Shown in pieces: positions 1-7,176 of a stretch of 64,000 nt of DNA (the first letter of the stretch is position 1; every line of letters begins with the position of its first letter). The DNA comes from Cryobacterium sp. (GTDB taxonomy: Bacteria > Actinomycetota > Actinomycetes > Actinomycetales > Microbacteriaceae): NCBI RefSeq assembly GCF_026786305.1, contig NZ_JAJAYI010000037.1:54167-118166 (forward strand). Direction: 5' to 3'. A program made the position numbers and the translations under genes. The notes below the pieces were generated by a model. It saw nothing but the letters and a program-made list of their open reading frames with translations. It was not told the DNA's origin and made no database searches.

Positions 1-546
1 GGGCTCGGCCTCGACGCTCAGATGATCGCCCACACCCGCGACGACCTCAAGAAGCAGGTGGGGTGGCTCGCCTACGTCGACGGGGTGGCACGAGCGCTGC
101 CCAAAGCGCAGCCATTTCGTATCCGCTACAGCGTGGGGGGGCGAACCGACCGGCCAGCGCAGGTGAGCGCCATTCTCATCGCCAACTGCGGACTACTGCC
201 GGGCAACCTGCAGTTTCTACCCGAGGCGCGCCTCGACGACGGCATTCTCGACATTGCCGTGCTGCAGCCCAAGGGCGTACTCGGTTGGCTGACCATCTGG
301 CGCCGGGTGACCTGGGAGAACGGGGTGCTGAGGCGCTCAGCGGTGGGCCGACGCATGATTCAGGCAACCGAATCATCGAATGAGCGCGTCATGACAACCC
401 TGCGTGGGCCCGATATTCGCATCGTGCTCGAACACGCGCAAGAATTTGAGCTCGACGGCGACGAGTTCGGCCTGGTGCACAAAGTGCGACTGCACGCCGA
501 TGCCGACGCGCTCATCGTGCGCGTGCCCGCTGACTCCGGCGCCTGA
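1..546 (+). CDS. Diacylglycerol/lipid kinase family protein, C-terminal part
   Basis: The frame is open from the first base, so the gene begins outside the window; 181 C-terminal residues are present. The stretch reads like the second domain of YegS/DgkB-type lipid kinases: a GLGLDA opening, an ILIANCGLLPG strand-loop, and LDDGILDIAVL, the conserved acidic stretch of this family. These enzymes phosphorylate diacylglycerol or related lipids at the membrane. The ATP-binding domain lies outside the window, so substrate cannot be judged. It is followed after 24 bp by the convergent pheA. No terminator hairpin is obvious. Confidence 0.85.
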   Translation, partial: GLGLDAQMIAHTRDDLKKQVGWLAYVDGVARALPKAQPFRIRYSVGGRTDRPAQVSAILIANCGLLPGNLQFLPEARLDDGILDIAVLQPKGVLGWLTIWRRVTWENGVLRRSAVGRRMIQATESSNERVMTTLRGPDIRIVLEHAQEFELDGDEFGLVHKVRLHADADALIVRVPADSGA

Positions 547-570
547 GCCCGGCGCGCGACTCGGTGCGCT

Positions 571-1527
571 TCAGTCGGTGGGCTCCCCGGCGATCAGGCC
601 ACGCAACCAGTCCCTGGCCTCGATGAAGATGCCGTCGTCGTAGCGGGAGGTGAATTCGATCCGGCGCTTGTCGGCTCGCGGATACGACCCGAGAAAGATC
701 ACCTTGGGGCTGAAGCGACGAAGGCCGAGTAGCGCGTCAGCGACGCGCTCGTCGAGAATATGTCCGTCAGCGTCAACGACGAAACGGTAGCGGCCGAGGG
801 AATCGCCGATCGGCCGCGATTGAATGAGGCTGAGGTTCACGCCACGGGTGGCGAACTGCTCGAGCATCTCCAGCAGGGCACCCGAACGGTCGCTCGGCAG
901 CTCAATGATGACGCTGGTCTTGTCCGCACCGGTCGGCGCGGCGACTTCCGACGTGCGGGCGACGAGCACGAACCGGGTCACCGCGTTCGGGTTGTCACCG
1001 ATTTCTGACGCGAGAACGACGAGGTCGTGGTGCTTGTCTATGCCGGGCGGGGCGATCGCGGCATCCGCTTGATTGTTGCCGAGGAGGGCAGACGCGGCGG
1101 CGACGTTGCTCGAAGCGGGAATGTGACCGTGGCTCGGCAGTGTGCGTTCGAGCCAGTTGCGGCATTGCCCGTAGGCAACCGGATGCGCGTTGACGACACG
1201 CACGTCGGCGAGGGTGGTGCCGGGGCGCGCGACGAGCACGAAATTCACCGGTACGAGATATTCGCCGACGATGCGCAGGTTTGGCACGCTCGCCAGCGCG
1301 TCCTGGGTGGCGGTGACGCCGCCGTCGACCGAGTTCTCAATGGCGATCATCGCCGCCTGGCTGCGGCCCGATGCGATGTCGGCGAAGGCCTCGCCGACAT
1401 TGTTGACCGGGCGCCAGATCTGCCCGCGCGCCTCGGGCACCTGGGCGAGTGCCGCTTCGGTAAACGTACCGGCCGGACCGAGATAACTGTAGGTCTGGCT
1501 TGTGGGCGCATTCGGCGAGTCGGGCAT
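571..1527 (-). CDS. pheA: Prephenate dehydratase
   Basis: This 318-residue protein converts prephenate to phenylpyruvate in phenylalanine synthesis. The PDT domain (about 14-190) starts with YLGPAGTFTEAA and carries the catalytic TRF motif (184-186, AVTRFVLV). An ACT domain (about 203-280) follows, with GALLEMLEQFATRGVNL and the SRP effector-binding signature (237-239), so feedback inhibition by phenylalanine is expected. It is a monofunctional actinobacterial PheA without a chorismate mutase domain. The ATG at 1527 lies 7 nt downstream of a TAGGCT -10 hexamer (1540-1535), so the mRNA is probably leaderless. It is divergent from pgm with 35 bp between starts. Confidence 0.95.
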   Translation of the reverse strand: MPDSPNAPTSQTYSYLGPAGTFTEAALAQVPEARGQIWRPVNNVGEAFADIASGRSQAAMIAIENSVDGGVTATQDALASVPNLRIVGEYLVPVNFVLVARPGTTLADVRVVNAHPVAYGQCRNWLERTLPSHGHIPASSNVAAASALLGNNQADAAIAPPGIDKHHDLVVLASEIGDNPNAVTRFVLVARTSEVAAPTGADKTSVIIELPSDRSGALLEMLEQFATRGVNLSLIQSRPIGDSLGRYRFVVDADGHILDERVADALLGLRRFSPKVIFLGSYPRADKRRIEFTSRYDDGIFIEARDWLRGLIAGEPTD

Positions 1528-1562
1528 GGCTCTCAGCCTACTGGGGGTGCCAGACTGTGCTC

Positions 1563-3179
1563 ATGAGCGAACGAGCGGGAACCCGAGCCCTGGAAACTGA
1601 TTTGATCGATGTTGATGAGCTGATCAAGGCCTATTACGACCTGAAACCGGATGTGGCGGTGCCGGCCCAGCGGGTCGTCTTTGGCACCTCCGGGCATCGC
1701 GGCAGTTCGCTGAACACCGCGTTCAATGAGGATCACATCAGTGCGACGACGCAGGCGATCGTGGAATACCGCGCCGGCCAGGGCATCACCGGCCCGCTCT
1801 TCATCGGCACCGACCCGCACGCGCTCAGCGGCCCGGCCTACACGACCGCGCTCGAGGTGCTCGTCGCCAACGGCGTGCGCGTGCTCGTCGACGAGTTCGA
1901 CGACTACGTACCCACTCCTTCCCTGTCGCACGCGATTTTGGCCTACAACCGCGCCGAGCACGGCGACCTGGCCGACGGCATCGTCGTCACGCCGAGCCAC
2001 AACCCACCGATGGACGGCGGCTTCAAGTACAACCCGCCGCACGGCGGCCCGGCCGACAGCGACGCCACCTCGTGGATCGCCAACCGGGCCAATGAACTCA
2101 TCGCCACTGGCCTGGTCGGCGTGCTGATGAGCGAGCCGAGCGCCGTGGAAACCTACGACTTTCGCGGCCACTACGTAAATGACCTCGAGAACATCATCGA
2201 CATGCAGGCCATCCGCACCAGCGGAATCCGCATCGGGGCCGACCCGCTCGGCGGCGCCAGCGTGGGCTACTGGGGTGCCATCCGCGACCGCTACGAGATC
2301 GACCTGGTCGTGGTCAACCCCACCGTCGACCCCACCTGGCGATTCATGACTCTGGACTGGGACGAGAAGATCCGCATGGATCCGTCGAGTGCGTCGGTGA
2401 TGGCATCCGTTGTCGCCCACAAGGACGAATACGACATTCTCACCGGGAACGACGCCGACGCGGACCGGCACGGCATTGTCACTCCCGACGGCGGCCTGAT
2501 GAACCCGAACCATTTTCTGGCCGTCGCCATTGACTACCTGTACAGCCACCGGGAAGGCTGGAAGCCCGACGCCGCTGTCGGCAAGACCCTCGTCTCGTCG
2601 ACGATGATCGACCGGGTGACCGGCTTTCTTGGCCGCGACCTGTGGGAGGTGCCGGTCGGCTTCAAGTGGTTCGTGCCCGGACTCATCGACGGTTCCGTGG
2701 CCTTCGGCGGCGAGGAGAGCGCTGGCGCAAGCTTCGTACGTTTCGATGGAACCGTCTGGACCACCGATAAGGACGGCATTCTGCTCGCCCTGCTTGCTTC
2801 CGAGATTCTCGCGGTGACCGGCAAGACTCCCAGCCAGCGCTACGCGGAACTGGCCGAGCACTTCGGCGCTCCGTCCTATGCCCGAGTGGATGCCGCAGCA
2901 ACGCCCGCGCAGAAGGCAGCGCTGAGCAAGCTCGACGGCTCGATGATCACGGCCACTGAGCTGGCCGGGGAGAAGATCACCGGGGCGTTCAGTGTGGCCC
3001 CCGGCAACGGCGCGGCCATCGGCGGCGTCAAGGTGACGACCGAAAATGCTTGGTTCGCGGCCCGGCCCAGTGGCACCGAAGACGTCTACAAGATCTACGC
3101 CGAGTCCTTTCTCGGCCCGGAGCACCTGGCCCGGGTGCAGGCCGAGGCGAAGGCAATCGTCGACGACGCGATCGCCTAA
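1563..3179 (+). CDS. pgm: Phosphoglucomutase (alpha-D-glucose phosphate-specific)
   Basis: A 538-residue enzyme that interconverts glucose 1-phosphate and glucose 6-phosphate, linking glycogen and cell-wall sugar synthesis to glycolysis. The substrate loop GTSGHRGS (41-48), phosphoserine loop TPSHNPP with S145, metal loop DADADR (D297, D299, D301), GEESAGASF and the phosphate-binding RPSGTEDVYK near the C terminus are all present. Length matches the E. coli Pgm subfamily. The frame is open further upstream, but the ATG at 1563 fits the family N terminus. It has CAGACT exactly 6 nt upstream, a leaderless-type start. It is divergent from pheA. Confidence 0.96.
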   Translation: MSERAGTRALETDLIDVDELIKAYYDLKPDVAVPAQRVVFGTSGHRGSSLNTAFNEDHISATTQAIVEYRAGQGITGPLFIGTDPHALSGPAYTTALEVLVANGVRVLVDEFDDYVPTPSLSHAILAYNRAEHGDLADGIVVTPSHNPPMDGGFKYNPPHGGPADSDATSWIANRANELIATGLVGVLMSEPSAVETYDFRGHYVNDLENIIDMQAIRTSGIRIGADPLGGASVGYWGAIRDRYEIDLVVVNPTVDPTWRFMTLDWDEKIRMDPSSASVMASVVAHKDEYDILTGNDADADRHGIVTPDGGLMNPNHFLAVAIDYLYSHREGWKPDAAVGKTLVSSTMIDRVTGFLGRDLWEVPVGFKWFVPGLIDGSVAFGGEESAGASFVRFDGTVWTTDKDGILLALLASEILAVTGKTPSQRYAELAEHFGAPSYARVDAAATPAQKAALSKLDGSMITATELAGEKITGAFSVAPGNGAAIGGVKVTTENAWFAARPSGTEDVYKIYAESFLGPEHLARVQAEAKAIVDDAIA

Positions 3180-3229
3180 CCGAGCCCCGCCCTCAGCGCA
3201 GCACACGCGGTAGCGTTCACGCGATGCGG

Positions 3230-3946
3230 TTACGGAACGCTCCAGTAGTACGCTCGGCCGCCCGGGTGGTCGACCGTGATCGCCGTGTCGACCGAGCGGT
3301 AATCGGAATCCAGGGTGTGCCCGGCAAACGAGATTGAAATGGTGTCGCCGACCCGCTCTACCCTGGTGACGATCCCGGTGTGATCGCGGTCGCCGGTGTT
3401 GTCCCAGTCGAACTGCGCGATGTCACCGACCTTCACCCGGTCGCGCTGCTGATCGGTCAGGGCGGTCGCCTTGCCGGTCGAGGCGATGTAGTTCATGAAT
3501 GCGGTGGAACTGCGCCAGGCCGCCGAGGCGTCGTAGGCGTTGCCGTTCTTCGGGCTTGACCAGACGCCGTCCATGGTCCAGCCGCGCGCGATCATGGCCT
3601 GGCTGGCGAAGTTGACGCAGTCGTTTTCACCGAGAACGCCCCACGCGGCGGCGTTGTAGTTTTCCAGCTTCCAGTGCGCCAAGGCGTAGTCCACCTGTGC
3701 GGTTACGGGGGCGCTGAGGGCCGGTTCGGCCGTCGGTTCGACTGCAACGGCAACGGCCGGGTCGGTGGGGGTGGCGCGAGCCGGGTCATCCGTTGCGGCG
3801 GGGGTGGCGGCATCCGTTGTCTGCGCGGTGTGCGCCGGGCCCCTGGGACCCTCGAGGGCCTGAACGACGAGCGCGGTCGCGCCGACCGCGAGTGCGGCTC
3901 CGATGGCCGTCGTCAGGCCGAGTCGCTGCCACCGGGTCAACTGCAC
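3230..3946 (-). CDS. Secreted amidase-domain (Amidase_6-like) protein
   Basis: A 238-residue exported protein. An N-terminal hydrophobic segment (about 8-30) looks like a signal peptide or anchor. An Ala/Pro/Thr-rich linker (31-80) follows, then a compact C-terminal domain starting at VDYALAHWKLENYN. The pattern NDCVNFASQAM (candidate catalytic Cys), GDIAQFDWDN and DHTGIVTRV (candidate His) matches the putative amidase domain PF12671, a papain-like/CHAP-related peptidoglycan or peptide amidase. It starts with GTG; the Shine-Dalgarno is weak. A 45-residue membrane peptide gene lies 35 bp upstream on the same strand. The substrate is unknown. Confidence 0.8.
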   Translation of the reverse strand: MQLTRWQRLGLTTAIGAALAVGATALVVQALEGPRGPAHTAQTTDAATPAATDDPARATPTDPAVAVAVEPTAEPALSAPVTAQVDYALAHWKLENYNAAAWGVLGENDCVNFASQAMIARGWTMDGVWSSPKNGNAYDASAAWRSSTAFMNYIASTGKATALTDQQRDRVKVGDIAQFDWDNTGDRDHTGIVTRVERVGDTISISFAGHTLDSDYRSVDTAITVDHPGGRAYYWSVP

Positions 3947-3981
3947 AATGTACTCACTTCGATGGGGAGAGGGGGAAGAGG

Positions 3982-4119
3982 TCAGGCACTGACTGCGGCG
4001 CTCAGGTAAAGCGCGATCGCCGCGAGGGCAACGAGTACTCCAACGATGATGACGCCGATCAGAAACCGGCGTCGGAGACGCCGTTGGTCGGCCTCCGTGG
4101 GTTCGTTGTTCTGCAGCAT
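3982..4119 (-). CDS. Small single-pass membrane protein
   Basis: A 45-residue protein: a charged N terminus (MLQNNEPTEADQRRLRRR) followed by one hydrophobic helix (LIGVIIVGVLVALAAIALYL). I do not recognise a family. Support for a real gene: a TAAGCT -10 hexamer at 4131-4126 sits exactly 6 nt before the ATG, the leaderless arrangement used repeatedly in this window, and the topology (basic stretch then one TM helix) is sensible. It lies upstream of the secreted amidase-like gene on the same strand and is divergent from the beta-glucosidase gene. Function unknown. Confidence 0.6.
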   Translation of the reverse strand: MLQNNEPTEADQRRLRRRFLIGVIIVGVLVALAAIALYLSAAVSA

Positions 4120-4125
4120 GATTCG

Positions 4126-4131
4126 AGCTTA
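4126..4131 (-). promoter_or_regulatory. -10 hexamer for leaderless small membrane gene
   Basis: On the minus strand the hexamer reads TAAGCT and ends 6 nt before the ATG at 4119. No Shine-Dalgarno is present. No convincing -35 element is seen. Confidence 0.5.
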
Positions 4132-4221
4132 GCCGCGACGACTATCAGAGTCCTGAAAGCCCTGCGGCGAGGTGTCGACGAGGATACGGCCCAGTCACTG
4201 GTCGAACGCGGCACGGCAGGG

Positions 4222-4227
4222 TACCGT
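4222..4227 (+). promoter_or_regulatory. -10 hexamer for leaderless beta-glucosidase gene
   Basis: TACCGT lies 6 nt before the ATG at 4234. No Shine-Dalgarno precedes that ATG, so transcription probably starts at or next to the start codon. Confidence 0.45.
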
Positions 4228-4233
4228 GACGTC

Positions 4234-5652
4234 ATGTCGCAGATCGAACCCACACCGTTCCCCTGGCCGCGCGGATTCATCTGGGGGTCGGCGACGGCCG
4301 CCGCGCAGATCGAGGGCGCCGGCCACGAGGGCGGCAAAGAGGATTCGATCTGGGACACGTTCGCGCGCGTTCCGGGTGCCATCGCGGGCGGTGACGACCT
4401 CGAAAGGGCGGTGGATCACTATCACCGCAGGCCCGCTGACGTGCAGCTCATGTCCTCGCTCGGCCTCGACTCCTACCGGTTCTCGACCAGCTGGTCGCGG
4501 GTACGACCGGGCGATCGCGCCGTGAACCCGGTGGGGCTCGACTTCTACTCCCGGCTGGTCGACGAACTGCTCGGCGCCGGTATTCTGCCCTGGCTCACGC
4601 TCTATCACTGGGACCTGCCGCAGGCCCTCGAAGAGCGGGGGGGCTGGGCCAGCCGCGACACAGCGTACCGGTTCGTTGACTACGCGACGGATGTCTACTC
4701 CGCGCTCGGCGACCGGGTCACGCACTGGACTACGTTCAACGAACCGTTCTGCTCCTCGCTGCTCGGTTATGGATCGGGCGTGCACGCGCCGGGCCGGCAG
4801 AATGGCCGGGCGGCGGTGGCCGCGGTGCATCACCAGCACCTCGCGCATGGGCTCGCGGTGAACGCGCTGCGGTCAGCCGGGGCCGAGCACCTCGGCATCA
4901 CGCTCAACCTCACCAATGCCGTGCCGCGGGATGCCGCCGACCCGGTCGACGTCGAGGCGGCCCGGAGGCTCGATTCGCTCGCGAACCGAATCTTTCTCGA
5001 CCCGCTGCTGCGCGGCGCCTATCCGGACGACATCCTGCGCGACCTTGAGCCGTTCGGCCTGGCCGAGGTCATCCATTCTGACGACCTGGCAATCATCGGC
5101 GCTCCGCTGGATTTTCTGGGCGTCAACCATTATCACGATGACCTCGTGAGTGGGCATGCGGATGTCTCGGCGAGCGACGGACACACCGGTGGCGCCACCC
5201 GACCGGTCGGGTCACCCTGGATCGGATCGGAGTACATCACCTTTCCCAGCCGCGGGCTGCCGCGCACCGCGATGGACTGGGAGGTCAACCCCGACGGGCT
5301 GCGCCTGCTGCTGGTGCGGCTCGGCCAGGAGTACGACCGGCTACCGCCACTCTATGTGACCGAGAATGGCGCGGCCTACGACGACGCGGTGGGCGCCGAC
5401 GGCGCTGTGCACGACGCCCTGCGCACCGACTACATCGCGGCGCACATCAACGCGATGGGCGAGGCGATTGCGGCCGGCGCCGACGTGCGGGGGTACTTCG
5501 TCTGGTCGCTGCTCGACAACTTTGAGTGGTCGTACGGCTACGAAAAACGGTTCGGTATCATTCGGGTCGACTATGACACGCTCGAGCGCACGGTGAAAGA
5601 CAGCGGGCGCTGGTATGCCTCGCACATTCGGGCGGTGCACGCGGGGGTCTGA
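4234..5652 (+). CDS. Family 1 glycoside hydrolase (beta-glucosidase)
   Basis: A 472-residue cytoplasmic GH1 enzyme that cleaves beta-glucosides with retention. The family opening FPWPRGFIWGSATAAAQIEG (9-28), acid/base Glu170 in TFNEP, and nucleophile Glu377 in YVTENGAAY are intact. The closing signature YFVWSLLDNFEWSYGYEKRFGI is also there. The frame extends about 440 bp upstream, but only the ATG at 4234 gives the normal N terminus; it has a TACCGT -10 box 6 nt before it. No sugar transporter is adjacent, so the physiological substrate (cellobiose or other beta-glucoside) is inferred from family only. Confidence 0.95.
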   Translation: MSQIEPTPFPWPRGFIWGSATAAAQIEGAGHEGGKEDSIWDTFARVPGAIAGGDDLERAVDHYHRRPADVQLMSSLGLDSYRFSTSWSRVRPGDRAVNPVGLDFYSRLVDELLGAGILPWLTLYHWDLPQALEERGGWASRDTAYRFVDYATDVYSALGDRVTHWTTFNEPFCSSLLGYGSGVHAPGRQNGRAAVAAVHHQHLAHGLAVNALRSAGAEHLGITLNLTNAVPRDAADPVDVEAARRLDSLANRIFLDPLLRGAYPDDILRDLEPFGLAEVIHSDDLAIIGAPLDFLGVNHYHDDLVSGHADVSASDGHTGGATRPVGSPWIGSEYITFPSRGLPRTAMDWEVNPDGLRLLLVRLGQEYDRLPPLYVTENGAAYDDAVGADGAVHDALRTDYIAAHINAMGEAIAAGADVRGYFVWSLLDNFEWSYGYEKRFGIIRVDYDTLERTVKDSGRWYASHIRAVHAGV

Positions 5653-5674
5653 CCAACGAGCTGCTCGCCTCAGT

Positions 5675-5836
5675 TCAGCTGCGGAACGACCCCAGCGGCG
5701 AGACGATCGTGTGCCACCAGACATCCGTCGGGCCGGGCAGGCCGTCGCCCTCACCCACGACCTGATAATGGTCGCTGCGCAAGAAGGCGTCGAAGCCGGC
5801 ACCCTGCTGGGGCGCGGTGAAAATGCGAAGTCTCAC
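5675..5836 (-). pseudogene. Remnant of F420-dependent LLM-class oxidoreductase, chimeric with methyltransferase sequence
   Basis: A 53-codon frame starts with GTG at 5836, overlapping the stop of the methyltransferase gene by 4 bp (GTGA). Its first 38 codons read MRLRIFTAPQQGA, then GFDAFLRSDHY...DGLPGPTD. This is the N terminus of actinobacterial luciferase-like F420-dependent oxidoreductases, but about 15 residues normally found between QQGA and GFDAF are missing. After PTD the frame continues with VWWHTIVSP, copied from the methyltransferase next door (35 identical bp), then LGSFRS and a stop. No further oxidoreductase sequence follows, because the GH1 gene begins there. It is a deleted, chimeric remnant; a functional 53-residue peptide is unlikely. 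Confidence 0.7.
5697..5731. repeat. 35-bp direct repeat, copy 1 (in the oxidoreductase remnant)
   Basis: These 35 bases are identical to 6101-6135 and in the same orientation. Flanking bases differ on both sides. In the minus-strand frame both copies encode PTDVWWHTIVSP, so the copy is in frame. Confidence 0.9.
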
Positions 5837-6738
5837 CCGTTCTTCTCGGGTTCAGCGGGTAGTTCAAGGAATTCGACACCGGAAACCGATTCGAAGCGCG
5901 CACGCATGACAGCGAGCGCTTCGGGGTTCTGGTCGATGAGCACAAAGCGGCGGCCAAGCGCGGCCGCGACCGCGCCGGTCGTGCCGCTACCGGCGAAGAA
6001 ATCGAGCACCCAGTCATTCTCCCGACTCGATGCCTGGATGATGCGGCGCAATATTCCAATCGGCTTCTGGGTGGGGTAGCCGGTTTTCTCCTTACCGGTG
6101 GGCGAGACGATCGTGTGCCACCAGACATCCGTCGGCAGTTTGCCCCTGGCCACTTTTTCGGGCGTGACCAGGCCGGGCGCCATGTACGGCTCGCGATCGA
6201 CCGTGGTCGAGTCGAAGAAGTACCGGGCCGGGTTTTTCACGTAGACCAGAATCGTGTCGTGCTTGGTCGGCCACTTGTTCTTGGATTTCGCGCCGTAGTC
6301 GTAGGCCCAGATGAGCTCGTTGAGAAAACTCTCACGGCCGAACAGGGCGTCGAGCAGCACCTTGGCGTAGTGCGCTTCGCGGTAGTCGAGGTGCAGGTAG
6401 AGCGTGCCGTCATGTGCGAGCAGGCGCCACGCCTCGATCAGGCGCGGCTCCAAAAAGGCCCAATAATCGTCGAATTGGTCGTCATAGCCGAGCACGTCGC
6501 CTTTGATGCGTTCGTAACGCTGCCCCTTGAACCCCGTGATCGTGCCGACCGCGTGCGAGCCGTCGGTGCTGACCGAGCGCACCGAGGTGGTGCTCTGTCG
6601 TTTCTGCGATCGGCCGGTGTTGAACGGCGGGTCGAGATAGATCAGGGTGAAAGCGCCATCGGGCAGGCTCGGCAGCACCTCGAGATTGTTGGCGTGGATG
6701 ACGCGGCTCGGGCTGGTCGGTGTCCACGCGGTTGGCAT
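5833..6738 (-). CDS. Site-specific DNA methyltransferase (N4/N6 amino-MTase, beta class)
   Basis: A 301-residue DNA-methyltransferase. The catalytic motif IV DPPFNTG (D36) precedes the SAM-binding motif I FFAGSGTTG (247-255), the order of beta-class adenine-N6/cytosine-N4 enzymes. YPTQKPIGILRRII lies just before motif I, as usual. No restriction endonuclease gene is adjacent, so it looks like an orphan enzyme, possibly with an epigenetic or repair role. The recognition site cannot be read from sequence. The ATG at 6738 has no good Shine-Dalgarno at normal spacing. A 35-bp piece of its coding sequence (6101-6135, residues about 202-213) is duplicated downstream. Confidence 0.9.
   Translation of the reverse strand: MPTAWTPTSPSRVIHANNLEVLPSLPDGAFTLIYLDPPFNTGRSQKRQSTTSVRSVSTDGSHAVGTITGFKGQRYERIKGDVLGYDDQFDDYWAFLEPRLIEAWRLLAHDGTLYLHLDYREAHYAKVLLDALFGRESFLNELIWAYDYGAKSKNKWPTKHDTILVYVKNPARYFFDSTTVDREPYMAPGLVTPEKVARGKLPTDVWWHTIVSPTGKEKTGYPTQKPIGILRRIIQASSRENDWVLDFFAGSGTTGAVAAALGRRFVLIDQNPEALAVMRARFESVSGVEFLELPAEPEKNG
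6101..6135. repeat. 35-bp direct repeat, copy 2 (inside the methyltransferase gene)
   Basis: Identical to 5697-5731. Here it is part of the intact methyltransferase frame between LPTDVWW and IVSPTGKE, so this is the probable donor copy. Confidence 0.9.
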
Positions 6739-6787
6739 TTGTCCATTCTTTCAGCCTCCGCGCCAACAATCGGTTTAGTCTGTCGTG

Positions 6788-7126
6788 GTGACTGCTGAAT
6801 CGACAACCATTCACTCGCAGAATCTGGCCGAGCTGGGCCTATTGATGGTGCGCCGCGAACCCGAGCAGAGCCGCTACACGGTGTGGCTCGGCGGCGAGAC
6901 CGTGGGGCTCGCTGACTACGTCACGACATCGAATGCCGTGCATTTCACTCACACAGAGATCGATCCGGCGCAGCGTCAACTCGGTGTGGCGAGCATTCTC
7001 ATCGAGCAGGCGCTCGACGACGTGCGTGCGCGCACCGACCTCGCCGTGGTACCGGCCTGCTCGTACGTTGCGCACTGGATCGACACCCACGCTGAATACC
7101 AAGACCTGCTGACGCGCGGACGGTAA
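6788..7126 (+). CDS. GNAT-like N-acetyltransferase (YidJ/CG-type)
   Basis: A protein of about 112 residues resembling the small GCN5-related acetyltransferase-like family PF14542. It shows VWLGGETVGLADY, HTEIDPAQRQLGVASILIEQALDDVRA (the acetyl-CoA binding region) and VVPACSYVAHWI (the conserved P-x-C-S-Y-V stretch). Such proteins are compact GNAT folds with poorly known substrates. Two GTG codons stand in tandem (6785, 6788). A TAGTCT hexamer at 6776-6781 is exactly 6 nt before the second, which I therefore prefer as a leaderless start. It is divergent from the methyltransferase gene. Confidence 0.82.
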   Translation: MTAESTTIHSQNLAELGLLMVRREPEQSRYTVWLGGETVGLADYVTTSNAVHFTHTEIDPAQRQLGVASILIEQALDDVRARTDLAVVPACSYVAHWIDTHAEYQDLLTRGR

Positions 7127-7129
7127 CGG

Positions 7130-7168
7130 CGAGCGGACGCTCTGGGCCCGGCCGGCAGCACCCGCTCG
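7130..7168. terminator. Possible bidirectional hairpin between convergent genes
   Basis: CGAGCGG at 7130-7136 pairs with CCGCTCG at 7162-7168 around a GC-rich 25-nt loop. It lies between the convergent acetyltransferase and lplA genes. There is no T-run, so it may be only a weak terminator. Confidence 0.3.
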
Positions 7169-7176
7169 TGGCGCTT

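Noticed and set aside
1533-3206. 557-codon minus-strand open frame antisense to pgm
   Set aside because: It mirrors the intact phosphoglucomutase gene; high GC at third positions keeps the opposite strand open, and its translation has no recognisable domain.
5833-6738. Restriction-modification system
   Set aside because: Neighbouring genes are a GNAT protein and an oxidoreductase remnant; no endonuclease fold is adjacent.
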